Source of the DNA: Conus ventricosus
Lineage: Eukaryota; Mollusca; Gastropoda; Neogastropoda; Conidae
Direction of reading: 5' to 3'
DNA: 64,000 nt
Assembly: GCA_018398815.1 (NCBI GenBank)
Contig: CM031614.1
Location: 53,862,867 to 53,926,866 of the forward strand
Under the pieces are notes generated by a model, which saw nothing but the letters and a program-made list of their open reading frames with translations, searched no databases and had not been told where the DNA came from. A program made the translations under genes and the position numbers. Of this stretch, positions 1-10,382 are shown piece after piece. How positions within the stretch are numbered: position 1 is the first letter of the stretch; the number at the start of each line of letters is the position of its first letter.

Positions 1-1800
1 TACTTAAAAAATATAGTTTTGGGCTCACAAGACAACTTTCTACGTTGTTCTGAAAACCCTCTGAGTAGGGACACCTCATCGTCATCGTTCCTGAACTTGA
101 TCCGGGGAGTAGTGAATCAGGGGAAGGGAAGCACCTGCCTCCCAAATTCCCCTGTCTTTTATGAACAACTGCAGGCGTGTCCTTCTGCTCAATTTATCAA
201 GCTTAACCACACACACATACACAAACTAAGACTTACAATCATGCTCTAGTGGGTTTTTTAACCCAGGATTCAGGTGCTGGTTGGTAGTCTAGCAGCTACA
301 GTGGAAATCCATGCCCTAGTAATCTTGCTTTTGATCACCCCCCACCCTCCCCACCCCTCATCCTAATCTTGCTTTTGACCCCCCTCCCCCCACCCCTCAT
401 CCTACCCCCATCTCCCTACCCTCTGCCAATCAGATTTCCTCAGACCTTCCTCGCCCTGCTGGTTGTTCAGTTGTCACAACTATTAACCCCTCCTCCTGCT
501 ACCCTCCACTTTACCCACCCCCAGCTCACTTCCCATCCTCTTACCAGTCTCAGAGCCTGTCCCATTGTCGATCACTCCTAGCAAATCCAGTTTTCCTGAC
601 TGTCACATCTTCCTATGTAACCAATGACCAGAGCTAAGCACTATAAAAGGTTGGTCCCAACCTGTCCTTGTGCCGCCTTCACTTCCCTGAATTAGACCAT
701 ACAGTGTAAATTTGAAATCATGTACAGGAACTGGAATGACATCAGAACATTGACCAGTTGGAGAGGAGGATCCTCTAATGAATCCAGCGACTTGCAAGCC
801 TTTAAGTTCAGGAATGGAAGGTGCAAATTCATGCATCTGGAGGACCAGTAATACATGTACTTCTTTAGGTGCTGGACGGGTTGTCAGCGCTCATACTTGC
901 GAAGGATGCACAATGCATGCTGTTCTTAAAGCTACAGTGGGAGTATATGAGCGAGTTGGTGAGCAGCCATGGGACATTTTTTTCTGACAGCATACGCTGA
1001 TGCTACGCTCCTTCCTCTGTGGATGGAAGAACTTCTAATTAACACCCAATCCATTAGATCAGATGTTGAGGCTTCTAAGGTTCGTGGAAGATTGGGCCTG
1101 ATAGTCTGCTTTCTAAAGGATATGTACAACATATACTTCTTTAACAATGACTCTTGACTGCTGATCTTCCTTTCACAAATAAGAACTATCATTGAGGATG
1201 TTCTGAAGATAACTGAAATCGCCCTCCTTTCATTTGATGTCATCAGTCCTGAAGACGGCCTACGACCAAAACAATGACAATTTCTGTTGCATGTCTTTTT
1301 TTCTATAGCAAATTTGCAGAATATTCTCAAAGATATACTTCTCTAGATGTTTGATAGCCAGAGTCTGAGTGCAGTCTCTTCAAAAGGATGTGTATGGCAT
1401 ACTCTTATGTTGTTTATGGATTGGAGTCTGAGCATGCACACTGTGAAAGGTGTGCTGCATATTCTTAAATGTTTAAAGGCTGAAGTCTGAGAGTCCATGC
1501 ATGTAAATGATATGCCACAAAAAAAGATTTGTGAATAACGCTAAAGCTCCAGCAACTGCTAATGCTTTTTCCTCCCACATTCAACACTTACCAGTGCATA
1601 CACACGTCTGATAGTTATATTTTATTGAGATGTTTTTTAACACCACAACTACAAAAACATACAAGTACACATCCAAGATCTTCCCTGAAGGGAAATGTGA
1701 TCATTCTATTGACATGTTTATCACCACAAATATACATCAGACGACCTACAAGTCAGACCTTCACAGGAGGTCACCATGGAAATGATGACGAATGTCTGAG
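1..1800. other. no supported gene
   Basis: No convincing exon, RNA gene or mobile element was seen here. Short ORFs on both strands show no family motif. The stretch at 340-560 is C-rich low-complexity sequence (repeated CCCC/CCT blocks). Confidence 0.5.
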
Positions 1801-1812
1801 GTCAATTTATCC

Positions 1813-2757
1813 GGGAGGTCAAAGCCAGCTCGTCTTCTTGATCCGAAGTCAGGTCAAGGTCACAGGCTTCATCAGCAGTTGACATGTGGGGTCGAGGGTG
1901 TTGGGGGTGGAAGGGGCTGAGGAGGAGGGTAGCAAGGATGTGGGGAGGAGAAAGGGGAGGGGCGAGGACGGGGAGGGTGCCTTGCCCGATGCCAAGATGA
2001 GTTGGGTGGGGAAGGAGGGCCTCAGGCCCCCTGCACTGTGCGGCCCTGCAGAGGTCTGGGAGGTCCAGCGCCAGGGGAACCTTGCACACCACCAGTGACC
2101 ACTTTCAGCCTACCAACCTGCTCCGGCACAGATCGTCCACCTGCACCACCCACAACTGACTGACCCCACCCTGCAGAACTCGTCCTAGTCGTGACCCTGG
2201 GGGGTTCATTGGCATGGATTCAACGCTTTTCTCGGATGATGTGAGATCAATGACCTCCACCCCGACCCCTTGCCCCACTGCTGTGGACAACCTTCTGACC
2301 TGACGAGACATGCTGCCTGGCTGCAGAACTCATCTTCTGGCTGGGAGGACTCAGGTCTACGCCGCTGTTGTTGGATGTTGCGGCTCATTCCGCCGCTGGG
2401 GTCGCAACTCGTGGCATGTCACTTCGTGATGCCGACAGGTTCGAGTTCTGGAAGGGACGATGTGACCAGGGTGATGGCCAGTGGCCTGAACAGCGGTGGA
2501 CGGTGTGTGAAGGGCGTGGTGAGAGCTAGGCGCCGCACTCTGACCCCGCATCCCCATCAGTGGCGCCGGAGGACCACTGTGCAGACCCAGGCCTGGTTCT
2601 GGTTGAGTGGTCGGCCGGGCGGGGTGGGGAGAGGCATGGGCCGGTGCCCATGTCCATGGTGTGAGGGGGGGGGGTGGCTGGAGGAGACGGGGAACATGGT
2701 GCCAGAGGATGAGGACTGACTCAAGAGGCGCGCTCTTTCTGCTTTCTGGGCCTGGCC
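1813..2757 (-). CDS. candidate 3'-terminal coding region of CABIN1, frame-broken
   Basis: The minus strand is GC-rich and reads as disordered Ser/Pro/His/Gly-rich protein, but the best frame changes several times. Stretches include a Gln/Ser/His-rich piece at about 2700-2600, a VIDLT-type hydrophobic-acidic motif at about 2240 (resembling a SUMO-interacting motif), and an acidic tail with TSDQEDE shortly before a stop at about 1813. CABIN1 exons on the same strand lie upstream, and the vertebrate protein also ends in a disordered acidic tail, so this may be the last exon. I found no counterpart of the human calcineurin-binding PEITVTPP segment. It could instead be another gene or UTR. The frame breaks could be consensus indels or true decay. 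Confidence 0.35.
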
Positions 2758-2809
2758 AACACAGTACCAACTGAACTTCAGATCCAGTCATTTCAGAAAA
2801 CAAAATTAT

Positions 2810-2975
2810 CGTAAATTTTAGAAACAATTCTTGGCGAGTTGCCAAACAACAGGGACAAACAAATTACAAGACAAAACAAAGACGAGTTTCGATCTCTTAG
2901 GTCTTCTTCAGGCAAGATAAAAAACATTCAGGGCAATGAAAATGAAGAATGAGCGATTACTTATCTCCTCAACTT
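2810..2975. repeat. half copy of the palindromic repeat family seen at 8 kb
   Basis: The segment holding AACAAATTACAAGACAAAAC, then GTCTTCTTCAGGCAAGATAA, then ACATTCAGGGCAATGAAAA matches the left arm of the inverted-repeat element at 7985-8350 and the copy at 41040-41215. It is a single arm, so probably a fragment. Confidence 0.6.
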
Positions 2976-3361
2976 GCACGCAAGATGTGTGTCTCTTCAC
3001 TTTGAAACCAAAAATTATCATGTTTAATGACCATTTTTTCTTAAATCCATTTTCATTCTCAATAAACAAACAAACAACAACAACAAAATTATGCCCACCC
3101 CCTCTCAGTCCCCTGTCCCAAAGCTTTTTTTTTTTTTCCAGTCACAAGTTCAATCAAAATACTGACATACAGACCTGACTACATCAGCAAACCATTTCCA
3201 GTAGCACAGACTTCTGTTTCCAGTAGCAAGACCCTCTAACTAGTAGCCACTACCTCGGCCAGTTCAAACTACCGCGGCTCGTTTCAAACTACTGCTATCT
3301 AATCATAAATGAAAAACTATGTTTCTCTTGCTTTAATAATAGTAAATACTACCTTCATTTC

Positions 3362-3364
<3 letters not shown>

Positions 3365-3418
<54 letters not shown>
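3365..3418. repeat. (GA)n microsatellite
   Basis: About 27 uninterrupted GA dinucleotides lie inside the TIR element. Confidence 0.95.
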
Positions 3419-3420
<2 letters not shown>

Positions 3421-3511
3421 ACCTTACAACATATGACAAACTCAATTTTGAGCTCATTACTGAACTTTGCACAAATTACAGTAGGCATAGTGTGAATCAC
3501 CATTATGACTG

Positions 3512-3847
3512 TTCTTCTTCTTCCAGATGGGGATGTTTAACCTGCCCCGTGCCCACAGTCTTCACGTAGACTATTCTGGCACACAGGTTGCATGCATTGT
3601 GTATTTTCGTGTAGCCGGTACTCACCCGTCTTAGGACATGAGCATCGGGATCTTTTGAGTCCGTGTATGATCTTAGTGCATGTGACACAGACTAGACCTC
3701 GGTTTATAGTCCCATCCGAACGACTATATGGGGAATGGAGTCAGAACCAATGTTAACTCCGAGGGAAAAATCCCCCTAATACCGAAATTCGAACCCGCAA
3801 CCCCAGGATCACGAGTCCGGCGCTCTACCAACTGAGCTATCCGGCCC
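3512..3847 (-). mobile_element. tRNA-derived SINE, full-length-like
   Basis: On the minus strand the head at 3847-3781 reads as a tRNA: GGCCGGATAGCTCAGTTGG (A box), a loop with anticodon-like CGT, then GGGTTCGAAT (B box). The acceptor stem does not close, so it is not a functional tRNA. A body of about 230 bp follows and ends in a GAA repeat tail at 3512. A 5'-truncated copy lies at 43357-43578. It sits inside the TIR transposon and interrupts its ORF. Confidence 0.75.
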
Positions 3848-3849
3848 AT

Positions 3850-4026
3850 GTTCACTATGCATGGCCATTCTTCCGTGTAACTATGCCTAAACGTCTGCTC
3901 TGCCGCACGAACTCTTTTACGTTTACATTTGCTCGGCCCGCTTTCACTTCCCTCGAGACACAGTCTTTCACCAGGTCGTGGAGGTGTTGAAATCTCACAA
4001 TCGCTTTCGCTCGCCGGTGCCGCCAT
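3850..4026 (-). pseudogene. N-terminal transposase-like ORF fragment, interrupted by a SINE
   Basis: The ORF starts at ATG 4026 (Met-Ala-Ala-Pro) in a CpG-rich context. It runs about 58 codons with a Lys/Arg cluster (KCKRKRVR) followed by an aromatic-rich segment (SYTEEWPCI), then enters the tRNA head of the SINE. Basic-then-YxxEW sequences open many zinc-finger/hAT-like transposases and domesticated relatives. No catalytic domain is present. It could also be an unrelated first exon captured by the element. Confidence 0.4.
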
Positions 4027-4279
4027 TATCGATTCGAAGAGACTGAATGACTTGCACGCATGCGCGATAGGAACAGGAAAACCGTGTCCGCTCAACACTC
4101 GCGTCTAACGGAACTGCTCTCCTCACTAAGCGCAAAATCTACTAAAACGCCATGATCGACTTCAACTTTGAAAAAACCGTAGCAAAATTATCGCTCGTCG
4201 TAGCTCCGTAGCAGACCCCTCAAATACGTAGTTGCTACGGCCGAATCGTAGCAGTAGTCAGGTCTGGACATACCAAAAC

Positions 4280-6360
4280 AATGGAAAAATAGCAAATACA
4301 TAGCTACAACAACCCCCCCTCCAAAAATCATACAACTCATCCTTTCCATCCCCAACCATTGTCAAAGTTAACAAACAAGCACAGTAATACCACTTAAGCA
4401 AAGACTCCTCTCCCACAAATGCACTGTCTGCTATACCACCTAAGATGGATGTGGATGTTAAAACTTTGAATATACATCAACAAACCCACACTTAGTCAAA
4501 CAAGAACAAACGCCCCACACCACACACAACCACCCCACACTTACCAAACCGAGAGGCAATCTGTATTGCAGTTGCTGGCTTGCCCCAAGGGGGGTGTTTA
4601 ACATGCTGAAAGCGAAAGCATACATTTTTTGCTATCCCCATTTTTACCAGAACAAAAACGCCCAAAAAAGAAAAAAAATAAGAGAAAAACCTAACAGAAT
4701 ATTTTTCCCTCTCATATTTCACATTCCCCTTGTACCCCCCCCACTGTGAAATTGTACATTTACTCAGTTTCTTTGTTTTCAAAAAACTATGAAACTATTT
4801 TTAAGCTTTGATTTTCTTGTCATAAGTGAAAAGCTTACACCCCACAGTCGAGGGCTTAAGGCGGGAACTGCTACGCATATTTTGTCTGGGAATGACATAT
4901 GGAAGCTGGCCCTTCCTTTCTCCTTCGCTGTTTAAAACCTTTTCTGACATGAATCGGTCCCCATTTAAGCAAGTGGACAGAGCGTTTTCAAGTATCAGCT
5001 CCAAAGAAAAATGCCCAAACCCCTTTTTTGGCCTAAAGAAAATTAAAGGAAGAATGACTGTCCGCCAAACAAAAGAAACACAAAGGGCAAAACAAAATTC
5101 CCCCTTTTCACCCTCTTCGGCTTCTCTGCATTTTTGCCCAACTTTTAGAATAAGGACAGCTGTTCACCCTTTCATTTTCATGGTCTTAAGCTGTTCATCC
5201 CATGAAAACACCAATTCTGTTCTGTAATTTGTTTTTTTTCCCATTTGGGGGTAAAATACTTCTTCTTGGGATTTCTTTTAATTTCCGCCCAGTCCCACTT
5301 TTGGCGTTAAGAGCCAGTTCCCCGACCTTTGGGGAAAGGGCCCGCCCCTGAAGGCGGCGAGAGGGCATCATGGGGCCCCTGGGGCCCCCTCCATAGGGGG
5401 GGACTGTTGTAGGCCCCGAAGGCCGACAGGCCAGTCGTGTTGCCCCTTCCCACGGGGCACACAGCTGCTGGGGCCCGCGTCAGCGTGTAGCGTGCGCCCT
5501 CGGGCAAGGATGGGGGCTCCCCTCCCCAAGTACTTCCTGCACCCAGAGACCAAGCTTTCATGGGGCACAACACCCCCCTTTGAACCGATGAAAACCGCTA
5601 CAGATAGATCACAACGAAAAACTTTAAAATTTCATCATCTCCAACCACAACAGTCGAACCTCCAACAAAAAAAAAAAAATTTAAAACAATCACCCCCAAC
5701 CCAACAGCAAACCCCCGAAAAAAAACCAATTACGCTCCACCCCGTAGACCCCTGCCTTATAAAAATATTTTTTTTTTGTCTTTGCCTTTTCTAGATTCAC
5801 ATCACAAGACTTCCTTTTCATTCCTTACCCTCCCCGCCCCCCCCCCCCTCCCCCCATCCCAAGCCCCCTTATCTTATTTCATTTCTTTTTCTTTTCCCAT
5901 AAGACTTCTGGCTGATTCTTCAGAAGTTCTGTTTCCTTCAGATCGAGCTGTTGCACATCATATGAACTCCATTCTTTGTCCAACACTCGTCTTGTTCCTT
6001 CTGTCTATGCCCCCACTTCTCTCGGGGCTTCTTAGCCTACCAAGTCCCTTTCTTTATGAACTGACTCCAACATCATCTTAGATACTCTGACTCTCCACCC
6101 TCTTGCATGTTTTGTTTATTCTCATTAGGTGTGCAGATTTTCTCTAAATACAGAAAAAAAATATGACCACAACAGACCAAGAACAGCATTTTTTTCTTTC
6201 ACCAGATCTCCACAGAAACGAGCACCAGCACATTAAAATATCACTTTTATTAGGTGCATTATTCTGTACTGTGGAACACAAGTGCCTCTCTTATTTTCTT
6301 TAAAAATAAAAATGGAGGAGAAATCATCCAAAGTGCACTACACAGGTGTAGAAGTGTGTG
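4280..6360. other. no supported gene; homopolymer-rich, with a GC-rich island at 5300-5575
   Basis: The region is full of C, A and T runs. At 5300-5575 it becomes sharply GC-rich with self-complementary GGGCCCC/GGGGCCCC blocks. ORFs there have no recognisable content. It may hold a low-quality consensus or an undefined repeat. Confidence 0.4.
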
Positions 6361-6367
6361 ACCTCAC

Positions 6368-6535
6368 CTTCCCGGGTCCAGCGGTTTTTTTCTTCAGCTG
6401 GCTCTGCACCTGCAGCAGGGCGGCCACGTCGCCCAGGTCACGCAGCACCTCCAGCAACAGCTGCACCGACCGGTTGACGTGGGAGGCAAAGCTGCCGGAG
6501 CGGTCGATCTCGTCGATGGGGATCTTCCACATGCC
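6368..6535 (-). CDS. CABIN1 exon (IPIDEIDR region)
   Basis: This 168-nt exon is open in phase 0 at both ends. The acceptor is TTGCCAG/GGCATG at 6535 and the donor GGGAAG/GTGAGG at 6368. It encodes 56 residues beginning GMWKIPIDEIDRSGSFASHV, which align closely with human calcineurin-binding protein cabin-1 ([21 protein letters not shown]). CABIN1 is a nuclear TPR protein that binds calcineurin and MEF2 and joins HIRA/UBN1/ASF1a in replication-independent H3.3 deposition. This exon continues the C-terminal helical-repeat part of the protein. The next conserved human segment was not found downstream. Confidence 0.9.
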
Positions 6536-6704
6536 CTGGCAACACACAGACACCAGGCGGTCAGCCAGTCACATGGTGTTCATAGTTACCACACTCATGG
6601 AAGCTATGTATCACCAACAGTGAAAGTTGATGCTGAAGTCTACGAGACTGAAGCAGACTGCAATGTAATTGTAAACACGCTAAAATGCTTTATAGACCGA
6701 ACAG

Positions 6705-6734
6705 CCCCCCCCCCCCCCCCCCCCCCCCCCCCCC
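6705..6734. repeat. poly-C tract, 30 nt
   Basis: Thirty consecutive C, followed by ACACAC. Similar tracts occur at 6991-7004, 14393-14415, 16766-16782, 42912-42935 and 47910-47932. Confidence 0.9.
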
Positions 6735-7655
6735 ACACACACTCTCCCCATACGTCATTTCAGCCATTAAGGCATTTGGTTGGCAAACATCTTACTGAGT
6801 GTTGGTGGTTTTTACAATTCCATTTTTATAATTGTGACAGCTGAAAAAAACATATTTGTTGAAAGTTAAGTTGTTTGTTTCAAACTATATTTAAAAAAAC
6901 ATTGCACCTTGTTCTATGTGTTTATTTGTTTTGGGCTTTTAGCAAATTGTACCAACATCATGTGAAAATTGGTGAGAATTTTACACATCTCCCCCCCCCC
7001 CCCCTCCCAAAACTAAAACTAACAACAGTCCTGAGAAAAACCATATACTAGCTGACTACCATCAAAAAGCATCTTCCATAAGCTGTAAATACATCTCTGG
7101 TTTTAAAATCATTCACATTTTGTTAACTGATTGTGTCAGTAGTGAGAATCCTTCACATGCTATAAAACACAAGTCAGTGTATCACTTTCAAAAAATTGAA
7201 AGTGAAAAATGTTAAGGTTTTAATGGTGTCAAGAGTTTGTTCTGCTGACAAAATTGGCTTTCATGCATGAATCTGATGAGCCCAGGTCATTAAGGGAAGG
7301 CTGTTACAAGCCAGAACAGGCAACACTTGCTTTCAGTTTGCTATGAAATATTTACAAGTGACAATGTAGAACCCATACAACAAGTCAAGAGAAACAAGAT
7401 GCAATAACACTCCCATGTCTTTCAAACTAGTTTATGTGTATTGCAATGTTAATAAAACTTTTTCATATTGAGCTGATTGTTCATAACAGTTCTAGATCTA
7501 TAGGTTAAAAAAAAATGTAAATGTACCATGAACGGAAACTTAAATCACCTTACCCACATTGTATTTCATACCGGGCTGAAACAGTTGCAGATAATAAAAA
7601 CACATGTTAAACATACAGCAACTTAAATCAGCTGACTCACATTGAGATGACTTAC

Positions 7656-7767
7656 ATTGAAGAAGTTGTTGGTCTTCCTGTCGGAAAAACAGGCCATTGG
7701 CTGGCATGTACGACAAATTGGCCCAATTGGTATTGCCTAGCAACAGGTCACGAGCAAATCCCAGGTT
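7656..7767 (-). CDS. CABIN1 exon (ARDLLLG...MPANGLF) with tandem donor sites
   Basis: The acceptor is TTTTGTGCAG/AACCTGG at 7767. The 112-nt exon encodes NLGFARDLLLG, then YMPANGLFFRQ, matching human CABIN1 (NLQWARDVLLG ... HMPAQGLF), directly after the segment encoded by the large exon. The donor AAT/GTAAGTCA ends the exon at 7656. A near-identical second donor, AAT/GTGAGTCA, follows 15 nt later (exon end 7641) and would add five codons. Either donor ends in phase 1, while the next exon begins in phase 0, so a one-base indel or an unseen micro-exon is likely here. Confidence 0.88.
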
Positions 7768-7984
7768 CTGCACAAAACACCACACCAACGTTAAATACTA
7801 TTACTAGCAGGAGGTCTGTGACCCAATGTCGTGTCACATGGGCATTGTCTTCAGCTATGGTAGTAACACAGCGCTGCCATCTTCATCAAGGAATAACCTT
7901 CTTTGAAGATGGAGTGTGGCTCTCCACAATGCAGGCTGAAGCAAAACAGGCATCTGTCCTGTTGTTTCCCAGGCTTGAAACTAG

Positions 7985-8350
7985 GTAGTAAACCCATTTT
8001 TTACAAAGAATTTATAGTAAATCTGCCAGACAACAGGGAACAACAAATTACAAGACGTGTTTTTACCTCTAAAGTCTTCTTCAAGCAAGATAAACGACAT
8101 TCAGGACAATGAAAACTAAGAACGAGCAAAAATCACGTATCTTCTTGAATTTGGCGCAACCGGCGATGAAATTCAACCCCCATCTTTCGCCACATTCAAG
8201 AAGACAAGTGATTACTCGTTCATCGTTTTTTATTGTCCTGAATGTTACCCAGCCTGAGGAAGACCTACAAGATCAAAATGCGTCGTGTTTCGTTTTGTAA
8301 TTTTTTTGTCTGGTGGATTTACTATAAATTCTATTCAAAATTTGTTTCAA
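7985..8350. repeat. palindromic (fold-back) repeat element
   Basis: The left arm (7985-8160) reads TTTATAGTAAATCTGCCAGA, AACAAATTACAAGACG, GTCTTCTTCAAGCAAGATAA, ATTCAGGACAATGAAAAC. The right arm (8185-8345) carries the diverged reverse complement of the same blocks and ends TGGTGGATTTACTATAAAT. Arms are about 160 bp around a short centre. Single-arm relatives occur at 2810-2975 and 41040-41215, so this is an interspersed family, perhaps two head-to-head fragments or a fold-back MITE. No coding capacity. Confidence 0.65.
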
Positions 8351-8394
8351 TTTCTGCCTGCAGTCACCTCACTTTGAAAACAGGTAGTAGCCCA

Positions 8395-8610
8395 TCTTTT
8401 CTCCTTTGCCGTCTCATCTTCTGCGCCAGTGCCCCCATTCCATTCATTTTGACTCCTCTGTCCACAGCCACACCCTGTTCTGTCCCATCACAGCCTCTGC
8501 ATCAGCAAACCCACAGGAAGCAGTCAACGTCAAGACTAGACGTCATGAGGCAACCCACAGCTTTACATTTTCCGTCCTTATTGAGACACTTAGTGAAAGG
8601 GCAAACAAAC
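8395..8610 (-). mobile_element. decayed fragment of the long SINE family
   Basis: Blocks such as CTGTCCACAGCCAC, AACCCACAGGAAGCAGTCAA and ATGAGGCAACCCAC match the 3' half of the 860-bp SINEs at 33650-34504 and 39583-40447 in the same order, with heavy divergence and no ends preserved. Confidence 0.5.
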
Positions 8611-9129
8611 AAGGCTTTTCACATTTGTAATCCAACATTTTTGTTGCTGTAGTCTGAGCAGAGGCATGTATCAAACTTGTGTACTACTTAACTATGGAAA
8701 ATTAACTTCCCAGAAAGTGATGACGTCATTTTTGCACAATATTGTGTTTGTTGTCATTGTTCTAATATTGCCTGACCACTTGCGTACAAGCTTTCATGCG
8801 GCATCTATGTTATCTACAAGAAAATAAACCCAGTCGAGTTTGGTATTAAAAGAATTGTTGGGAATTCGCCAATTCAGTCATCTCAATAGTGCAGATATAT
8901 TACATTTTTCATGACAATAACTAATTATCAAACCTACAGCCCCATTTGTAATGGCCGCTCAACCTTGCCGAACGCATTGCTGCCAGACCAGCTATGCACA
9001 GATGACATTCAGTTGGCCGAATACAGTGCGGTTAGCTGGCTGGTGGTGAGCGGCCTGCAGAAAACATTCCTTTCCCTAACCTGCATTCACAGTTGGTCTC
9101 TGCAGCTGTAAACTCCCTGCGACTCAAAA

Positions 9130-9370
9130 CTAAGTAACTTGCTCTGAACAGCCGTGAACCCACTTCAGGAGACATTCCACTGATGTTTTCATCCAACGTA
9201 TGTAAACACTAGCAACAAAGCGCCCTCTGATAACAATAACTTGCTTTGTCACTGAACGAGCATCCCCTTCCAGAGGGCGCCACCAGGCTGAAACATTGAA
9301 CTGTGGAAGTCCAGGGGGAGCCCCATAGGCCGCTTTGGAAGACTGAAGGGACACCCCTCCCGTGGAAGTC
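9130..9370 (-). mobile_element. small decayed fragment of the long SINE family
   Basis: GATAACAATAACTTGCTTTG and CCAGAGGGCGCCACCA match internal blocks of the long SINE (compare TTGCTTAGTCG and CCGGAGGGCGCCACC at 33940-33990). Divergence is high. Confidence 0.4.
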
Positions 9371-9749
9371 GAGGTTTAATATCCACTGAAATAGCTGACT
9401 CTTTTTTTTTTTTTTTTTGTTGGTTTCAATTCATGTGCTCTGAACTTGCATTTCCTGAAAGTTTCATAATAAAAAGCAAGTGCAGTACAAGCTGTAGAAA
9501 TGGAATGAATTTTTCACTTCAGCAATTATTTTCAGCAGAGTATGATTTCCAAACAGCTAAATTACAAATTAAAAAAAAGACTGAAGTGGCTGAAACTTTG
9601 ACAGGCCTGTCTCTCCTTCAACATAACGTCCTCATGAAATGACACTGCCTTGTGATGGAGGCTATACTTGACCAACAGTGTTCTTTGGGCAGGCAAACAA
9701 ACTGCACCTGATACAAAGGAGAAAAATGAAGTTTTTTTTTCTTTCTGAC

Positions 9750-10240
9750 ACATCCTCTGGACCAGTGGTGGCGTTATTGCTGCCACATCGCTCATTCTGG
9801 CTCCCCTGTACCCACCCACACCAGATTCATGTCATCGCAGCGCAGCACAGCAACCACAAACAGAAATCAATTTCATGTCCTCATGAAGCAACTCACTGCT
9901 AGAGACACTGCTCTACTGCTAAGTCACGTCAGTGGTATCCAGTGATGCAGTGTTGCGATTCACATGCGCAGGTCACCAGGTACTAAGCCCCCTGCTGACA
10001 GCAATAACTGCCTTGTTGCCAGCCAGCAGGAAAGAGCATTCCCCTCCAGACGGCACCACCATGTTCAACAAAGGACAGCCTCATTTTCTAACCAATACCT
10101 GCCTTGATGAATTCATAATGAACATGCATATCACATGGAGAAGACATGGCACTTGTATCACCATGAGAGCAGGGCAAGAATGGCCGCTGCTCATGATGAG
10201 GTCAATGAAGAATAACCCTGGTCTGTATGGCAGAAAACAG
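9750..10240 (-). mobile_element. old copy of the long SINE family
   Basis: Order of blocks: CCACATCGCTCATTCTGGC, GCAACTCACTGCTAGAGACA, CACTGCTCTACTGCTAAGTC, GTCACCAGGTACTAAGCCCC, TGACAGCAATAACTGCCTTG, CCCCTCCAGACGGCACCACC, and ATCACCATGAGAGCAGGGCA. Each corresponds in sequence and order to the intact SINE at 33650-34504. No clear target-site duplication remains. It lies just 3' of the largest CABIN1 exon. Confidence 0.55.
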
Positions 10241-10382
10241 TATAAGGGAACTCATAACACCCCTTGTGCCACTCCTCTTCCCTGAAAAAAACCATTGCTC
10301 TCTTCAAATCTACCAACACAAATAATGACACCCCCATCCCTCCTCAGCCCCCCCCCCTTCCTCTCCCACCTCCCTGACTCAC

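Larger units (their letters stand above)
3164..4272. mobile_element. TIR DNA transposon, probably non-autonomous and hAT-like
   Basis: Ends are inverted: CAGACCTGACTAC at 3170 and its complement GTAGTCAGGTCTG ending at 4266. The flanks repeat GACATA at 3164-3169 and 4267-4272, a likely target-site duplication (6 bp exact; 8 bp would be usual for hAT). The body is 1097 bp. It contains a minus-strand ORF that starts like the N-terminal region of zinc-finger transposases, a GA microsatellite and a nested tRNA-derived SINE. It is too short for a full transposase. CAG...CTG termini fit hAT, but the superfamily call is inference. Confidence 0.65.

Noticed and set aside
3781..3847. Functional tRNA-Thr (CGT)
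   Set aside because: A and B boxes are present, but the acceptor and T stems do not pair and a SINE body follows directly; it is a SINE head.
5307..5573. Possible prokaryotic or contaminant insert in the GC-rich island
   Set aside because: Composition is unusual, but no gene, ribosome site or recognisable sequence supports foreign origin; left as an unexplained island.
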